The notes beneath the pieces were generated by a model that saw only the letters and a program-made list of their open reading frames with translations, searched no databases and had not been told where the DNA came from. From assembly GCF_900106095.1 (NCBI RefSeq), contig NZ_FNUD01000002.1, forward strand, positions 1,695,501-1,759,500: a stretch of DNA of 64,000 nt. The letters are read 5' to 3'. Position 1 is the first letter of the stretch. Every line of letters starts with the position of its first letter. Of the stretch, positions 42,238 through 51,984 are shown piece by piece. The stretch is from Pseudomonas deceptionensis (GTDB lineage: Bacteria > Pseudomonadota > Gammaproteobacteria > Pseudomonadales > Pseudomonadaceae). A program made the translations under genes and the position numbers.

Positions 42238-42887
42238 TTGAGCAGTCCTTTTGGAGTCAGCGAGCGTTGCAGCCATTGCAGAAGCAGGTCAGCGATGATG
42301 GCCAGAACACTGACGAGCACGGCGCCGACGATCAGCATCGACATGTCGCTACGGCTGATTGCAGCAAGAATAAGTACACCCAGACCGCCGGCACCGATGG
42401 TGGCAGCGATGGTCATTACACCGATATTCATCACCACGGCGGTGCGTACACCGGCCAGGATCACGGGTACCGCGATCGGCAGTTCAACCATGCGCAGGCG
42501 CTGGCCGAAGGTCATGCCGATGCCGCGTGCGGCTTCACGGATACCCGGCTCCACACCGGTGAGGGCCAGGAACGTGTTGCGCATGATTGGCAGCAGGGAA
42601 TACAGGAACACCGCCGTGATGGCCGGCATCGGGCCAAGCCCCTGGCCGAACTTGGAATAGAACGGCAAGAGCAGGCCGAACAGGGCGATGGACGGAATGG
42701 TCAGCAGCACAGTGGCGCTGGCTTGCAGGGGGCCGGCCAGTGACGGGAAACGTGTCATCAGCACACCCAGCGGCACACCGATCAAGATCGCCAGAATCAC
42801 GGCAATGCCGACCAGGGAGATGTGCTGCAAGGTCAGATGCAGTACTAGCGACCAGTCCATGTGGGAAAAGGCGTTTAAAAATTCCAT
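42234..42887 (-). CDS. opuCB: Compatible-solute ABC transporter permease
   Basis: 217 residues, five to six helices, with the EAA motif GIREAARGIGMTFGQRLRMVELP. One of the two permeases of the operon. Its last codons overlap the start of the ATPase. Confidence 0.92.
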   Translation of the reverse strand: MEFLNAFSHMDWSLVLHLTLQHISLVGIAVILAILIGVPLGVLMTRFPSLAGPLQASATVLLTIPSIALFGLLLPFYSKFGQGLGPMPAITAVFLYSLLPIMRNTFLALTGVEPGIREAARGIGMTFGQRLRMVELPIAVPVILAGVRTAVVMNIGVMTIAATIGAGGLGVLILAAISRSDMSMLIVGAVLVSVLAIIADLLLQWLQRSLTPKGLLK

Positions 42888-42896
42888 GTCTTTTCC

Positions 42897-43790
42897 TTAG
42901 TTGAGTGGATGCTGGCGCAGGAAATCTGCGGCCACCGTGGAGGGGCTTTCGTGGTTCACGTCGACCCGCGCGTTGAGCTGGCGCATGGTTTCGTCGTCAA
43001 ACAGATCAGCCAGCGGTTTGAGCAGCGCTTCCAGGTCCGGGTGGGCATCGAGATAGGCTTTGCTCACTACTGGCGCGGCGGTGTAGTCCGGGAAGTAATG
43101 CAGGTCATCGTCCAGCAGCTTGAGGTTGAAGGCACTCAAGCGACCGTCGGTGGTGTAAACCAGACCGGCAAACACCTGCCCGTTTTTCAAGGCGGTATAG
43201 ACCAGGCCTGCATCCATTTGACGAATGTTGCGGCGCGTCAGGTCCATGTCGTACAGCTCGACCATGCCTTTCAAACCGTCGGAGCGGTTGGCGAACTCGG
43301 TATCCAGTGCCACCAGCTCGTTGCGGTTTTGCGGCTCACGCAGCGCCTTGTTCAAGTCGCTGATGCTGTTGATGTCCGGAAACTGTTTGGCCACGTTTTC
43401 TGGCAGCGCCAGGGCATAGGTGTTGCTGAACTTGGACGGGTGCAGCCAGACGAGTCCCTTTTTAGCGTCGAGTTCTTTAACGCGGTCGAAGGATTGTTGG
43501 CTGTCGAGTTTTTCGGTCACGTGGTTGTAAGCCACCAGTGACACGCCGGTGTACTCCCAGATCAAGTCCAGTTGCCCGGATTCCTGGGCACTGCGCGCCA
43601 GGCTACTGCCCAGTCCACCCGTCACTTGGGCGTTGTAGCCCTTGCTCTTGAGGTACTGCGCAGTAATTTCCGCGAGCAAGGTTTGCTCGGTAAAGACTCG
43701 CGCCCCAATCCGGATCAGGGGTTTTTCTGCGGCTTGAACAATTCCTGCGAACAGCAGGATGCAGCCTAAAAACAAGCTTATTTTTTTCAT
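42897..43790 (-). CDS. opuCC: Compatible-solute substrate-binding protein
   Basis: 297 residues with signal peptide (MKKISLFLGCILLFAGIVQA, residues 1-20; mature at AEKPL). OpuAC/ProX-type fold, with the GxTEQTLL-like segment ARVFTEQTLLAE and the YTGVSLVAYNH loop that carries aromatic residues for the quaternary amine. AGGAAT precedes the ATG. Lies 9 bp from opuCB and 25 bp from the permease upstream. Confidence 0.93.
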   Translation of the reverse strand: MKKISLFLGCILLFAGIVQAAEKPLIRIGARVFTEQTLLAEITAQYLKSKGYNAQVTGGLGSSLARSAQESGQLDLIWEYTGVSLVAYNHVTEKLDSQQSFDRVKELDAKKGLVWLHPSKFSNTYALALPENVAKQFPDINSISDLNKALREPQNRNELVALDTEFANRSDGLKGMVELYDMDLTRRNIRQMDAGLVYTALKNGQVFAGLVYTTDGRLSAFNLKLLDDDLHYFPDYTAAPVVSKAYLDAHPDLEALLKPLADLFDDETMRQLNARVDVNHESPSTVAADFLRQHPLN

Positions 43791-43815
43791 GGGTATTCCT
43801 TTGCTCAGCCAGACC

Positions 43816-44532
43816 TTAAACAGGTCGCAGGCCGCGTTCCAACCACCGGCGGCTGATCAGTATCACCAGGCCGTCGAGCAGCAATGCCAGCAGTGCGGTA
43901 CAGGCCGCCCCGAGGATTAATTGCGGCTGATTGTTAAGGGCGATGCCGGGGAAAATCAGGCTGCCCAGGCTGTTGGCGCCGATAAGGAACGCCAGCGGTG
44001 CTGTGCCGACGTTGATCGCCAGTGCGACCCGCACGCCACCCATGATGATGGGCACGGCATTGGGCAGTTCGACCCGCCAGAGCACTTGGCGCGGGGTCAT
44101 GCCGATGCCGACGGCGGCTTCTTTGAGCGAACCCTGTACGTTTTTCAGGCCTTCGTAGGTGTTGCGCACAATGGGCAGCAACGAGGCGAGAAACAGGGCG
44201 AAGATGGCAGGACCGCTACCGATCCCCAGAAAACCCAGTGCAATGGCCAGTACGGCCAGCGGTGGGACGGTGTTGCCGATGTTGAAGACTTGCATAAAGC
44301 GTTCCGCACGTCCGGCCATATTCGGTCGGCTGAGGAAAATGCCAGCGGGTATCCCTACAAGGAGGGCGGCGAGCATTGAAGCGAGTACCAGGTACAGATG
44401 GGCTTGCAGGTAGAACAACAAATCATCTTGATAGTGTTCGATAGTGCTGATGCCGATCCAGTGGACCAACAGGGCCAGAAGCGCGATAACAACCGCACAT
44501 CCAATAAGCCCTTTTCCATAGCGATTTGCCAC
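43816..44532 (-). CDS. opuCD: Compatible-solute ABC transporter permease (first gene)
   Basis: 238 residues, starting at the GTG at 44532 (VANRYGKGLIG): AAAGGAG is seven bases before it, while the longer frame begins at 44655 with a poor region. Five helices and the EAA loop SLKEAAVGIGMTPRQVLWRVELPNA. First gene of the operon opuCD-CC-CB-CA. Confidence 0.9.
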   Translation of the reverse strand: MANRYGKGLIGCAVVIALLALLVHWIGISTIEHYQDDLLFYLQAHLYLVLASMLAALLVGIPAGIFLSRPNMAGRAERFMQVFNIGNTVPPLAVLAIALGFLGIGSGPAIFALFLASLLPIVRNTYEGLKNVQGSLKEAAVGIGMTPRQVLWRVELPNAVPIIMGGVRVALAINVGTAPLAFLIGANSLGSLIFPGIALNNQPQLILGAACTALLALLLDGLVILISRRWLERGLRPV

Positions 44533-44869
44533 AGACGGACTCCTTTTTTTCAGTCGGCGAACACATCGTCGCGTGGCATTACCATTCCTGGCTGCCGACA
44601 ATATGTTCGCGAAGAGCAACAGGCGGTGGCGAAAAGCGCCCTCATCACCTGTCATTAGCGCAGCCTCGTCAGGCTAACTTGCTGATATTTCAGCCCCTGA
44701 CGGTTTGTCGTATCAGGAGAGTGGACGCCTCCACTGCTCAAAAGGTTCACATTATTTACGGCACATTGCCACCCTTGTCCGACGAGCAAGGGTACCAACG
44801 GTGGCTGTAACCACCTGTTTTGGGCTATAATCCGCGCCCTTTTTTGAATCAATCGTCAGGCGATTTCCC
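44533..44869. other. 337-bp divergent spacer between opuCD and prfC
   Basis: Contains promoters for both genes. I see no supported frame or repeat apart from a weak inverted repeat about 44690-44730. Confidence 0.5.
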
Positions 44870-46453
44870 ATGACCAACCAGGCCGCCGAAGTCGCGAAAC
44901 GCCGCACTTTCGCTATTATTTCCCACCCCGATGCGGGTAAGACCACCATCACTGAAAAGCTTCTGTTGATGGGGAAGGCGATTGCTGTCGCCGGTACGGT
45001 GAAATCGCGAAAGTCCGACCGCCATGCCACCTCCGACTGGATGGAAATGGAGAAACAACGGGGTATTTCGATTACCACGTCGGTCATGCAGTTCCCGTAT
45101 CGCGACCACATGATCAACCTGCTCGACACCCCGGGCCACGAAGACTTCTCGGAAGACACCTACCGCACATTGACTGCGGTCGATTCGGCCCTGATGGTGC
45201 TCGATGGCGGTAAAGGTGTTGAGCCACGGACCATTGCCCTGATGGACGTTTGCCGTCTGCGCGATACGCCAATCGTCAGCTTCATCAACAAACTCGACCG
45301 CGATATTCGCGACCCGATCGAGTTGCTGGACGAGATCGAAGCGGTCCTGAAAATCAAGGCTGCTCCGATCACCTGGCCGATTGGTTGCTACCGTGACTTC
45401 AAGGGTGTTTACCACCTGGCAGACGACTACATCATTGTCTACACCGCCGGTCACGGCCATGAGCGGACCGATGTCAAAATCATCGAAAAGCTCGATTCCG
45501 ATGAAGCCCGTGCCCACCTGGGTGACGAGTACCAACGGTTTGTCGACCAGCTTGAGTTGGTGCAGGGCGCCTGCCATGAATTCAACCAGCAGGAATTCCT
45601 TGATGGCCAACTGACGCCGGTGTTCTTCGGTACGGCGCTGGGCAACTTTGGTGTCGATCATGTTCTGGACGCCGTGGTGAACTGGGCGCCAGAGCCGTTG
45701 CCCCGTGTTGCCAATGAACGTACGGTTGAACCGACTGAAGAGAAATTCAGCGGCTTTGTGTTCAAGATCCAGGCGAACATGGACCCGAAACACCGCGACC
45801 GTATTGCCTTTATGCGCATTTGCTCGGGCAAGTACGAAAAAGGCATGAAAATGCGCCATGCACGAACCGGTAAAGACGTACGTATCGGCGATGCGTTGAC
45901 CTTCTTCTCCTCCGAACGTGAACAACTGGAAGAGGCATTTGCCGGCGACATCATCGGTTTGCACAACCACGGCACCATCCAGATCGGCGATACCTTTACC
46001 GAAGGTGAAAGCCTGAGCTTTACCGGTATCCCGCACTTCGCCCCGGAACTGTTCCGTCGCGTGCGTCTGCGCGATCCGCTCAAATCCAAGCAACTGCGTC
46101 AGGGTTTGCAGCAACTGGCCGAAGAGGGCGCCACCCAGGTGTTCTTCCCGGAGCGCAGCAACGACATCATTCTGGGTGCCGTGGGTGTTCTGCAGTTTGA
46201 CGTGGTCGCGAGCCGCTTGAAGGGCGAATACAAGGTGGAATGCTCCTACGAGCCAATCACTGTGTACTCGGCCCGCTGGATCGATTGCGACGATAAGAAG
46301 AAGCTCGAAGAGTTCAAGATCAAGGCTGTGGAAAACCTGGCCATTGATGGTGGCGGTCACCTGACCTACCTGGCTCCGACGCGCGTCAACCTGGCGTTGA
46401 TGGAAGAGCGCTGGCCGGATGTGAAGTTCCGTGCGACCCGTGAGCACCACTAA
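44870..46453 (+). CDS. prfC: Peptide chain release factor 3
   Basis: 527 residues. A translational GTPase: P-loop [13 protein letters not shown] (residues ~18-30), [12 protein letters not shown], followed by the RF3-specific C-terminal domain ([16 protein letters not shown]). It removes RF1/RF2 from the ribosome after peptide release. A terminator follows at 46473. Confidence 0.97.
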   Translation: MTNQAAEVAKRRTFAIISHPDAGKTTITEKLLLMGKAIAVAGTVKSRKSDRHATSDWMEMEKQRGISITTSVMQFPYRDHMINLLDTPGHEDFSEDTYRTLTAVDSALMVLDGGKGVEPRTIALMDVCRLRDTPIVSFINKLDRDIRDPIELLDEIEAVLKIKAAPITWPIGCYRDFKGVYHLADDYIIVYTAGHGHERTDVKIIEKLDSDEARAHLGDEYQRFVDQLELVQGACHEFNQQEFLDGQLTPVFFGTALGNFGVDHVLDAVVNWAPEPLPRVANERTVEPTEEKFSGFVFKIQANMDPKHRDRIAFMRICSGKYEKGMKMRHARTGKDVRIGDALTFFSSEREQLEEAFAGDIIGLHNHGTIQIGDTFTEGESLSFTGIPHFAPELFRRVRLRDPLKSKQLRQGLQQLAEEGATQVFFPERSNDIILGAVGVLQFDVVASRLKGEYKVECSYEPITVYSARWIDCDDKKKLEEFKIKAVENLAIDGGGHLTYLAPTRVNLALMEERWPDVKFRATREHH

Positions 46454-46472
46454 GCGCTAAGGCGTCTGGTTG

Positions 46473-46507
46473 AAAAAAAGCGAAGCCTTATGGCTTCGCT
46501 TTTTTTA
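46473..46507 (+). terminator. Rho-independent terminator of prfC
   Basis: aaaaaaagcgaagcc / ggcttcgctttttttt form a GC-rich hairpin with an eight-T tail. Confidence 0.9.
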
Positions 46508-46548
46508 TGCCCGCGATTCTGTAGATACGCTGTTTTAGGTTAAGCCCT

Positions 46549-46605
46549 ATTGTGGGAGCGAGCCTGCTCGCGAACGACCTTCGCGAGCAGGCTCGCTCCC
46601 ACAAT
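46549..46605. repeat. Perfect REP palindrome
   Basis: Arms of 25 bp (46549-46573 and 46581-46605), beginning attgtgggagcgagcctgct, with a 7-nt loop acgacct. This is the P. fluorescens REP motif in head-to-head form. A solo right arm of the other family (atcgcagcctgtggcagcgg..) lies at 46634-46658. Confidence 0.9.
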
Positions 46606-46633
46606 TGTCGTTTTCCAAGGCCCTGCGGCCCTT

Positions 46634-46658
46634 ATCGCAGCCTGTGGCAGCGGCTACA
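46634..46658. repeat. Solo arm of the tgtagccgctg repeat family
   Basis: atcgcagcctgtggcagcgg followed by ctaca matches the right arm of the 49931-50016 repeat with a single change. Confidence 0.6.
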
Positions 46659-46780
46659 AAGTTATAGGAAGTTTCTCTCGCTGTTTTAAGATGCTTGCTT
46701 TGGTATTGAGGTGTATCTCTTAAATTTGTGTGCAGAACACTCGTAAATACATTCATTGGTCTTATCAAGAGAGGGTGTTT

Positions 46781-46794
46781 TGTAAGTGTTTACA
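46781..46794. promoter_or_regulatory. Short dyad before the pyocin gene
   Basis: tgtaagtgtttaca has 5-bp arms (tgtaa/ttaca) with a 4-nt spacer, just upstream of the ribosome site. Could be a regulator site; I find no clear LexA box. Confidence 0.25.
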
Positions 46795-46813
46795 ATGAGA
46801 GGAGTTCAGCTTA

Positions 46814-49063
46814 ATGCCTAATGAAGTTAATAAATACTTGGGGCCTCACAGAATAATCGGTCCCGGTTCATACGAATTGGCACCCTATCCCATTGTGGGG
46901 AAATGGGAATCTGAAATTAAGTTTGGTGGTGGGTACAACACATGGGGGTTGAACGAAGGGGCGCGTAGAGGAGAGGGAGGGCCGAGCAATATCCGTGAAG
47001 TTGCAAAGCCCAATGTTGTTGCGGAATTCATGAATGAACAAATCCACAATCAGGCGGCCATTGATCACGACTATGGTGCGCGATTCAATAGTCTCTTGGC
47101 TGATATTGCTCGGGAGCTGCAAGAAAAAAAGTTGCTGGCCAGCGGCGCTCAGGCTCTGGGGGCTGCGGAGTCAGCGGTAACAGATCAACACGTTACCTTG
47201 GAACTTATTGAGTCCAAGCGGCAACAGTACATAGCCCTTGCGCCTGAGATATATGGGCTTTATGGCCAAAGTCCCTATTTTTTGATGACATTGCTGTCGA
47301 GCAATAAAATAAACGATTTTTTTAACAGTCATAACGGCAACAACCCTCGTGAAGTGCTTATGGCGCTGTTCGCCCAGTTTGATCATGTTTATCAGTCGGC
47401 TATGGAGCTCAAAGCGCTTTCGCTTTCCACCACTTTTCTTTCGGGCAAGCTTGCTGATTTGGCGCTGCAAGTAGAGCACGTGCAGGGTACTGCCAATGAC
47501 GCAGTTGTTTATCAGCGAATGGACATCATCACTCGGGAACAGGATATTCATGCTCAGCAACTGCCGGAGTTTCTCCATATAGAGTTTGCCACTGCTGCAG
47601 GCTCTGTGAAGGGTATGACTGCTTCTGAAGCGTTGAACCATTTCACGCAGACGCTAGAGGGCATGGCTGCGTCTAAAATCGCCGAAATCAATCCTGTTTA
47701 TGCGCCCCCGCCACTCAGCAGGGGCGGAATCACATTTCACTATCCAGCAGAGAACCCGAAAATCAAGGCCCCCTTGAGCAAGCCCGAGTTGGAGGCGCTC
47801 AACGAGTTGGTGTCCTTGCAAACCCATACTCAGTTGGGGGTTAAGTGGCTGAGTTATCACGATGCTTTACTGAAGACGGAGTCAGCCAGGTATCTCACGT
47901 TAACCGGGAATGTTTTTGGCAGTTTGGCGGAGCGGGCAAAGCAGGCTGAACACACTATCCGTATAGCCAATACGTTTCGTGCCCCAGGTGCCTCGTCAGC
48001 GACAAGCCCCCTGTTTATGACTTCAGCGGGAACCGTCGCGGTTATTGATGCAGCGGCAGTTACCCTGCAAGCGGCTATCCGCTCTGCAGTTGCTGCGTTG
48101 GGAAGCTTGGCGGCGGGTACGGCTTCGGGGCTTTTGGTCGGTGTGTCTGCTTTGGTGTATTCGCCCAAGCTGGCTAATGGGGAGCTGCCTGAGCGTTATG
48201 CTTTTAGCATGCCGTTGTCGGACCTGGCTCCTGCGCTCGGTCAGGATTTATCGGCTGTCGCTGCCGCCAGTGGCACTGTTGATCTGCCTGTGCGTATCAG
48301 TTCAAAAACAGCTGCTGATGGGCAATCAGAAGTTTTCGTCGCTAAAACCGATGGCGTCACTGTTCCGTCGAAAGTCAGGGTGGTGGTTGCCACGTTTAGC
48401 CCTGAGCAGAACGTATATAGCGTCACGACTGATGACGTGCCAGCGAGAACTTTGACATGGACACCTATCGTCCATCCGGGGAACAGCTCAACCACCTCCC
48501 CCGCTGAGCAACCTGCGCCAACGGTCTACACTGGCGCCACGGTAACGCCGGTTGTGGGCAGGATTGACGCTTTTCCGGGGCTTGCTGAAGCCGGCTTTGA
48601 TGACTTCATCACGGTATTCCCGGCGGGCTCCGGTCTACCGCCACTGTATGTGATGTTCCGAGATCCCCGCGAGGATGCAGGGGTAGCAACGGGGATGGGG
48701 CAGCCGGTGACGGGTATCTGGCTGGGGGCTGCGGCGCAAGGTGAGGGGGCTCCCGTTCCGTCGCAGATTGCAGACCAGTTACGGGGTAAGGAGTTTAGAA
48801 ATTTCAGGGCGTTTCGGGAGGCGTTTTGGAGGGCGGTTGCGAATGATCCTGAGTTGGCCAAACAGTTTAAAAGGCAGAATTTATCAGCGATTTTTAATGG
48901 TAAATCTCCATTCGTAAGTACATCTGAGCGTGCTGGTGCTGCTGTAAAATTCGAGCTTCATCATAAGGTTTATGTTTCGAGGGGTGGTGCTGTTTATGAC
49001 CTCGAAAATATTACTGTAGTGACACCGAAGCGCCATAAAGAAATACATCGAGCGGAGGAGTGA
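46814..49063 (+). CDS. S-type pyocin with colicin-E-like HNH DNase domain
   Basis: 749 residues. The C-terminal ~100 residues are a colicin E/pyocin DNase: the RGKEFRNFRAFREAFWRAV block then the HNH motif FELHHK..., VYDLENITVV and PKRHKEIH, closely like colicin E9. The centre (~residues 480-640: RISSKTAADGQSEV, LTWTPIVHPGN) is the S-type pyocin translocation domain. The N-terminal ~200 residues (PHRIIGPGSYELAPYPIVG) are receptor-binding and unlike named S pyocins I recall; residues 50-330 are helical. GAGGAG precedes the ATG. Kills related strains by DNA cleavage. The immunity gene follows 4 bp later. Confidence 0.9.
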   Translation: MPNEVNKYLGPHRIIGPGSYELAPYPIVGKWESEIKFGGGYNTWGLNEGARRGEGGPSNIREVAKPNVVAEFMNEQIHNQAAIDHDYGARFNSLLADIARELQEKKLLASGAQALGAAESAVTDQHVTLELIESKRQQYIALAPEIYGLYGQSPYFLMTLLSSNKINDFFNSHNGNNPREVLMALFAQFDHVYQSAMELKALSLSTTFLSGKLADLALQVEHVQGTANDAVVYQRMDIITREQDIHAQQLPEFLHIEFATAAGSVKGMTASEALNHFTQTLEGMAASKIAEINPVYAPPPLSRGGITFHYPAENPKIKAPLSKPELEALNELVSLQTHTQLGVKWLSYHDALLKTESARYLTLTGNVFGSLAERAKQAEHTIRIANTFRAPGASSATSPLFMTSAGTVAVIDAAAVTLQAAIRSAVAALGSLAAGTASGLLVGVSALVYSPKLANGELPERYAFSMPLSDLAPALGQDLSAVAAASGTVDLPVRISSKTAADGQSEVFVAKTDGVTVPSKVRVVVATFSPEQNVYSVTTDDVPARTLTWTPIVHPGNSSTTSPAEQPAPTVYTGATVTPVVGRIDAFPGLAEAGFDDFITVFPAGSGLPPLYVMFRDPREDAGVATGMGQPVTGIWLGAAAQGEGAPVPSQIADQLRGKEFRNFRAFREAFWRAVANDPELAKQFKRQNLSAIFNGKSPFVSTSERAGAAVKFELHHKVYVSRGGAVYDLENITVVTPKRHKEIHRAEE

Positions 49064-49067
49064 ACTA

Positions 49068-49322
49068 ATGAAAAAACAAATTTCTGACTACACTGAAAAA
49101 GAGTTTTTGGACTATGTTATATCGCTGTGCGATAGCAGTTTGCGCACAGAGGATGAAGACGTGAAAATGGTTTTAGAGTTTGAGCGTTTGACAGAGCATC
49201 CTGATGGATCAGATCTGATTTTTTACCCAAGAGATAATAGAGAAGATAGTCCAGAAGGCATTGTAAAAGAAGTTAAAGAATGGCGTGCCGCTAACGGCAA
49301 GACCGGATTTAAATCTGCGTAA
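49068..49322 (+). CDS. Colicin-E-type DNase immunity protein
   Basis: 84 residues with the E-type immunity signature: ISDYTEKEFLDYV at the start, LTEHPDGSDLIFYPR in the middle and EVKEWRAANGKTGFK at the end, all as in Im9/Im2. It binds and blocks the DNase of the pyocin before release. The start is 4 bp after the toxin stop. A terminator follows. Confidence 0.95.
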   Translation: MKKQISDYTEKEFLDYVISLCDSSLRTEDEDVKMVLEFERLTEHPDGSDLIFYPRDNREDSPEGIVKEVKEWRAANGKTGFKSA

Positions 49323-49336
49323 TTGCTCCTTATCAG

Positions 49337-49374
49337 GCTCAGTCATTCAGTATTCTTGAATGGCTGAGCTTTTT
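49337..49374 (+). terminator. Rho-independent terminator of the pyocin operon
   Basis: gctcagtcattca / tgaatggctgagc arms (one G-T pair) with a 7-nt loop and ttttta tail. Confidence 0.85.
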
Positions 49375-49427
49375 ATTGGCTAAGCATCCGGTCAGTACGA
49401 TGCACCTGATACATCTCAGCTGATTGG

Positions 49428-49482
49428 TTTTACGACTGCTACGCAGCCGGACGTAGCCTCGCGCTGCTCGTCAACTGCTACA
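49428..49482. repeat. Partial repeat of the 22162-22310 family
   Basis: ttttacgactgct..gtagcctcgcgctgctcg..ctgctaca aligns with the right half of the copy at 22162 with several mismatches. Confidence 0.55.
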
Positions 49483-49628
49483 AGGGGGAGAAGCCCCGCC
49501 ACAAAGTATCGATAAACGCGGCTGCGTAACTCCGAATGGGTATATCGCAACCTGTGTGTTTCTGGAAAAGCTGAAGGGGGCGAACTAGGTTTAAAGGGTG
49601 TTTTTCCCACAACAGGATGGAAATCGCC

Positions 49629-49925
49629 ATGAAGCTTTTTCAACGCATTGTGTTGCTGCTCAAGGTGCTGGTGTTGCTGACGGTGAGTGCGTCGGCGGCA
49701 TGGGCGAGTAATCCGCTGACCAGCCCGGGGGCAGGGTTTTCTGCGACAGGTGTGCCGGGGCCGACGATTGATGCGATCTATAAATCAGATTCGGAACCAG
49801 GGGATCAGGGGCAGGGCGGCAGCTCGGGGGATGATGACCAGACTGATGGTGACGGCGGTGCAGATGGCGGTGGCGATAGCGGCGATGGAGGTGATGAGGG
49901 CGACGAAGGCGATAGCCAGACGTAG
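49629..49925 (+). CDS. Small secreted acidic protein (98 aa)
   Basis: Starts at the ATG at 49629 (MKLFQRIVLLLKVLVLL) with AGGA upstream. The signal peptide ends about residue 26-27 (SAAWA). The mature ~72 residues are mostly Gly, Asp, Glu and Ser (about residues 55-98 are nearly all D/G/E/S), with no Cys. Low-complexity acidic secreted proteins could bind Ca2+ or metal. No family recognised. Separate from the pyocin operon by a terminator. Confidence 0.65.
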   Translation: MKLFQRIVLLLKVLVLLTVSASAAWASNPLTSPGAGFSATGVPGPTIDAIYKSDSEPGDQGQGGSSGDDDQTDGDGGADGGGDSGDGGDEGDEGDSQT

Positions 49926-49930
49926 TGTCC

Positions 49931-50016
49931 TGTAGCCGCTGCCGCAGGCTGCGATCGAGCCCGAAGGGGTCGTGAAGGCCCTTCGGTCCTTATCGCAGCC
50001 TGCGGCAGCGGCTACA
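49931..50016. repeat. Palindromic repeat with 25-bp perfect arms
   Basis: Left arm 49931-49955 and right arm 49992-50016 are exact reverse complements (tgtagccgctgccgcaggct..). Between them lies a second hairpin cgaaggg..cccttcg. It separates the acidic protein gene from dppF and may serve as a terminator. Confidence 0.85.
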
Positions 50017-50031
50017 GGTCAGTGTCAGGCG

Positions 50032-51006
50032 TTAAACCTGCAGGAACTGCTCCGCGTGATGGCAAGCAACCTGGCGGTTGTCGAGCAGGCGCAAGGCTGG
50101 CTCGTCAGTGCTGCACAGCTCGGTCGCATAAGGGCAGCGCTTGTGGAAAGCACAGCCTGAAGGCGGGTTCAGCGGGTTGGGCAGCTCGCCCACGATCTTG
50201 ATTTTCGGCTTGTTCGGGTCCGGGTGGATGGTCGGGGTGGCCGAGAGCAATGCCTGAGTGTAGGGATGCAGCGGCCGGGTGTAGATCTCTTCCTTGGGGC
50301 CCATTTCGACCGGGCGGCCCAGGTACATCACCAATACCGTGTCAGCCACATGCCGCACCACCGCCAGGTTGTGCGAGATGAAAACGTAGGCGGTGTTGAA
50401 CTCTTGCTGCAAGTCCATGAACAGGTTGAGCACCTGCGCCTGAATCGACACGTCGAGCGCGGAGGTCGGCTCGTCGGCCACCAGCACTTTGGGTTGCAGC
50501 ATCATGGCCCGTGCCAGGGCGATACGCTGGCGCTGGCCGCCCGAAAACATGTGCGGGTAGCGATGGTAGTGCTCAGGGCGCAAGCCGACCTGTTTCATCA
50601 TGGCCTGGACTTTTTCGCGGCGTTCGCTGGCGCTCAGCTGGGTGTTGATCAGCAGCGGCTCAGCCAGTTGGTCACCCACTTTTTGCCGTGGGTTGAGCGA
50701 GGCGTAAGGGCTCTGGAACACCATCTGCACGTCTTTGCGCAGTTGCTTGCGCTCCGCCTTGTTGGCGCCCGTCACTTCCTGCCCGGCAATTTTCAACGAG
50801 CCCGAGGACGGTTCTTCAATCAAGGTCAGGGCACGGGCCAGGGTGGACTTGCCACAACCGGACTCGCCAACCACCGCAAGGGTTTTGCCGGCTTCAAGTT
50901 CAAACGACACACCGTTGAGGGCGCGCACCAGTGCGTGGCCTTTGAACAAGCCACGGGACACTTCGTAATGACGGGTTAGGTCACGGGCGGTAAGAACGAC
51001 AGTCAT
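50032..51006 (-). CDS. dppF: Dipeptide ABC transporter ATPase DppF
   Basis: 324 residues. Walker A GESGCGKST, signature FSGGQRQR, Walker B VLVADEPTSALD and the C-terminal Oligo_HPY motif with Cys pair (GCAFHKRCPYATELC). One of two ATPases for di/tripeptide uptake. The start overlaps the dppD stop by one base (TAATG). Confidence 0.95.
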   Translation of the reverse strand: MTVVLTARDLTRHYEVSRGLFKGHALVRALNGVSFELEAGKTLAVVGESGCGKSTLARALTLIEEPSSGSLKIAGQEVTGANKAERKQLRKDVQMVFQSPYASLNPRQKVGDQLAEPLLINTQLSASERREKVQAMMKQVGLRPEHYHRYPHMFSGGQRQRIALARAMMLQPKVLVADEPTSALDVSIQAQVLNLFMDLQQEFNTAYVFISHNLAVVRHVADTVLVMYLGRPVEMGPKEEIYTRPLHPYTQALLSATPTIHPDPNKPKIKIVGELPNPLNPPSGCAFHKRCPYATELCSTDEPALRLLDNRQVACHHAEQFLQV

Positions 51007-51974
51007 TACGCCACCTCCTGATTCAAGGGGAAGAAGCAGCGCACCTGGCTATGAGCTTTTTGTTCCAGCTCAGGACGTTGTTGACGGCATTTTTCCTGGA
51101 CGTACGGGCAGCGTGGCGACAACAGACAGCCTTGCGGGCGGTCGTAACGCCCCGGCACGATGCCGGGCAAGGTGGCCAGGCGTGCAGCGCCCATGCTGTG
51201 TTCCGGGATCGCGGCCAGCAATGCTTCGCTGTACGGATGCGCCGGCACATCAAACAGCCCCGGTACATTGCCGACTTCAACAGCCTGGCCGGCGTACATC
51301 ACGCACACCCGCTGGGCAGTTTCGGCGACCACGGCCAGGTCGTGAGTGATCAGTACCAGGCCCATGTCCTGCTCGCGCTGCAGGTTGAGCAGCAACTCCA
51401 TGATCTGGGCTTGAATAGTCACGTCCAGCGCGGTGGTCGGCTCGTCAGCGATCAACAATTTGGGCTCGCCGGCAATGGCCATGGCAATCGCCACGCGTTG
51501 GCTCATGCCACCCGACAACTGGTGCGGGTAGGCTTCCATGCGGCTGGCAGCCCCCGGAATTTCGACTTTTTCCAGCAGCTCAATGGCCCGTTTGCGCGCT
51601 GCCTTGCTGGACATTTTAAGGTGCAGACGCAGCACTTCTTCGATCTGGAAACCCACGGTGTAGCTGGGGTTCAGCGCGGTCATGGGGTCTTGAAAGACCA
51701 TGGCCATGTCCTTGCCGACGATTTGCCGACGTTGACGGGCGCTGAGTGTCAGCATGTTCTTGCCGTCGAAGTTCAACGCGTCGGCGGTCACGATGCCGGG
51801 GTGCTCGATCAGGCCCATCAGCGCCATCATGGTCACGGACTTGCCGGAGCCAGACTCGCCCACGATGGCCAGGACTTCACCTTTATCCACAGACAGGCTC
51901 AGGCCGTCGACCACCGGCACCGCCTTGGCGTCGCCAAAACGAACGTTGAGATTCTTGATTTCTAACAGTGACAT
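51006..51974 (-). CDS. dppD: Dipeptide ABC transporter ATPase DppD
   Basis: 322 residues from [10 protein letters not shown] with GAGGAG upstream. Walker A GESGSGKS, signature LSGGMSQR, Walker [13 protein letters not shown], and the C-terminal Cys motif [15 protein letters not shown]. Partner of DppF. Follows dppC by 10 bp. Confidence 0.95.
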   Translation of the reverse strand: MSLLEIKNLNVRFGDAKAVPVVDGLSLSVDKGEVLAIVGESGSGKSVTMMALMGLIEHPGIVTADALNFDGKNMLTLSARQRRQIVGKDMAMVFQDPMTALNPSYTVGFQIEEVLRLHLKMSSKAARKRAIELLEKVEIPGAASRMEAYPHQLSGGMSQRVAIAMAIAGEPKLLIADEPTTALDVTIQAQIMELLLNLQREQDMGLVLITHDLAVVAETAQRVCVMYAGQAVEVGNVPGLFDVPAHPYSEALLAAIPEHSMGAARLATLPGIVPGRYDRPQGCLLSPRCPYVQEKCRQQRPELEQKAHSQVRCFFPLNQEVA

Positions 51975-51984
51975 GGGAATCTCC

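Noticed and set aside
44849..46450. 533-codon minus-strand open frame opposite prfC
   Set aside because: Shadow of the GC-rich prfC gene in the opposite frame; no start region or family resemblance.
46700..46813. LexA box or pyocin P-box array upstream of the pyocin gene
   Set aside because: One attg-nn-gt unit near 46700 and no CTG-N10-CAG; too little to call.
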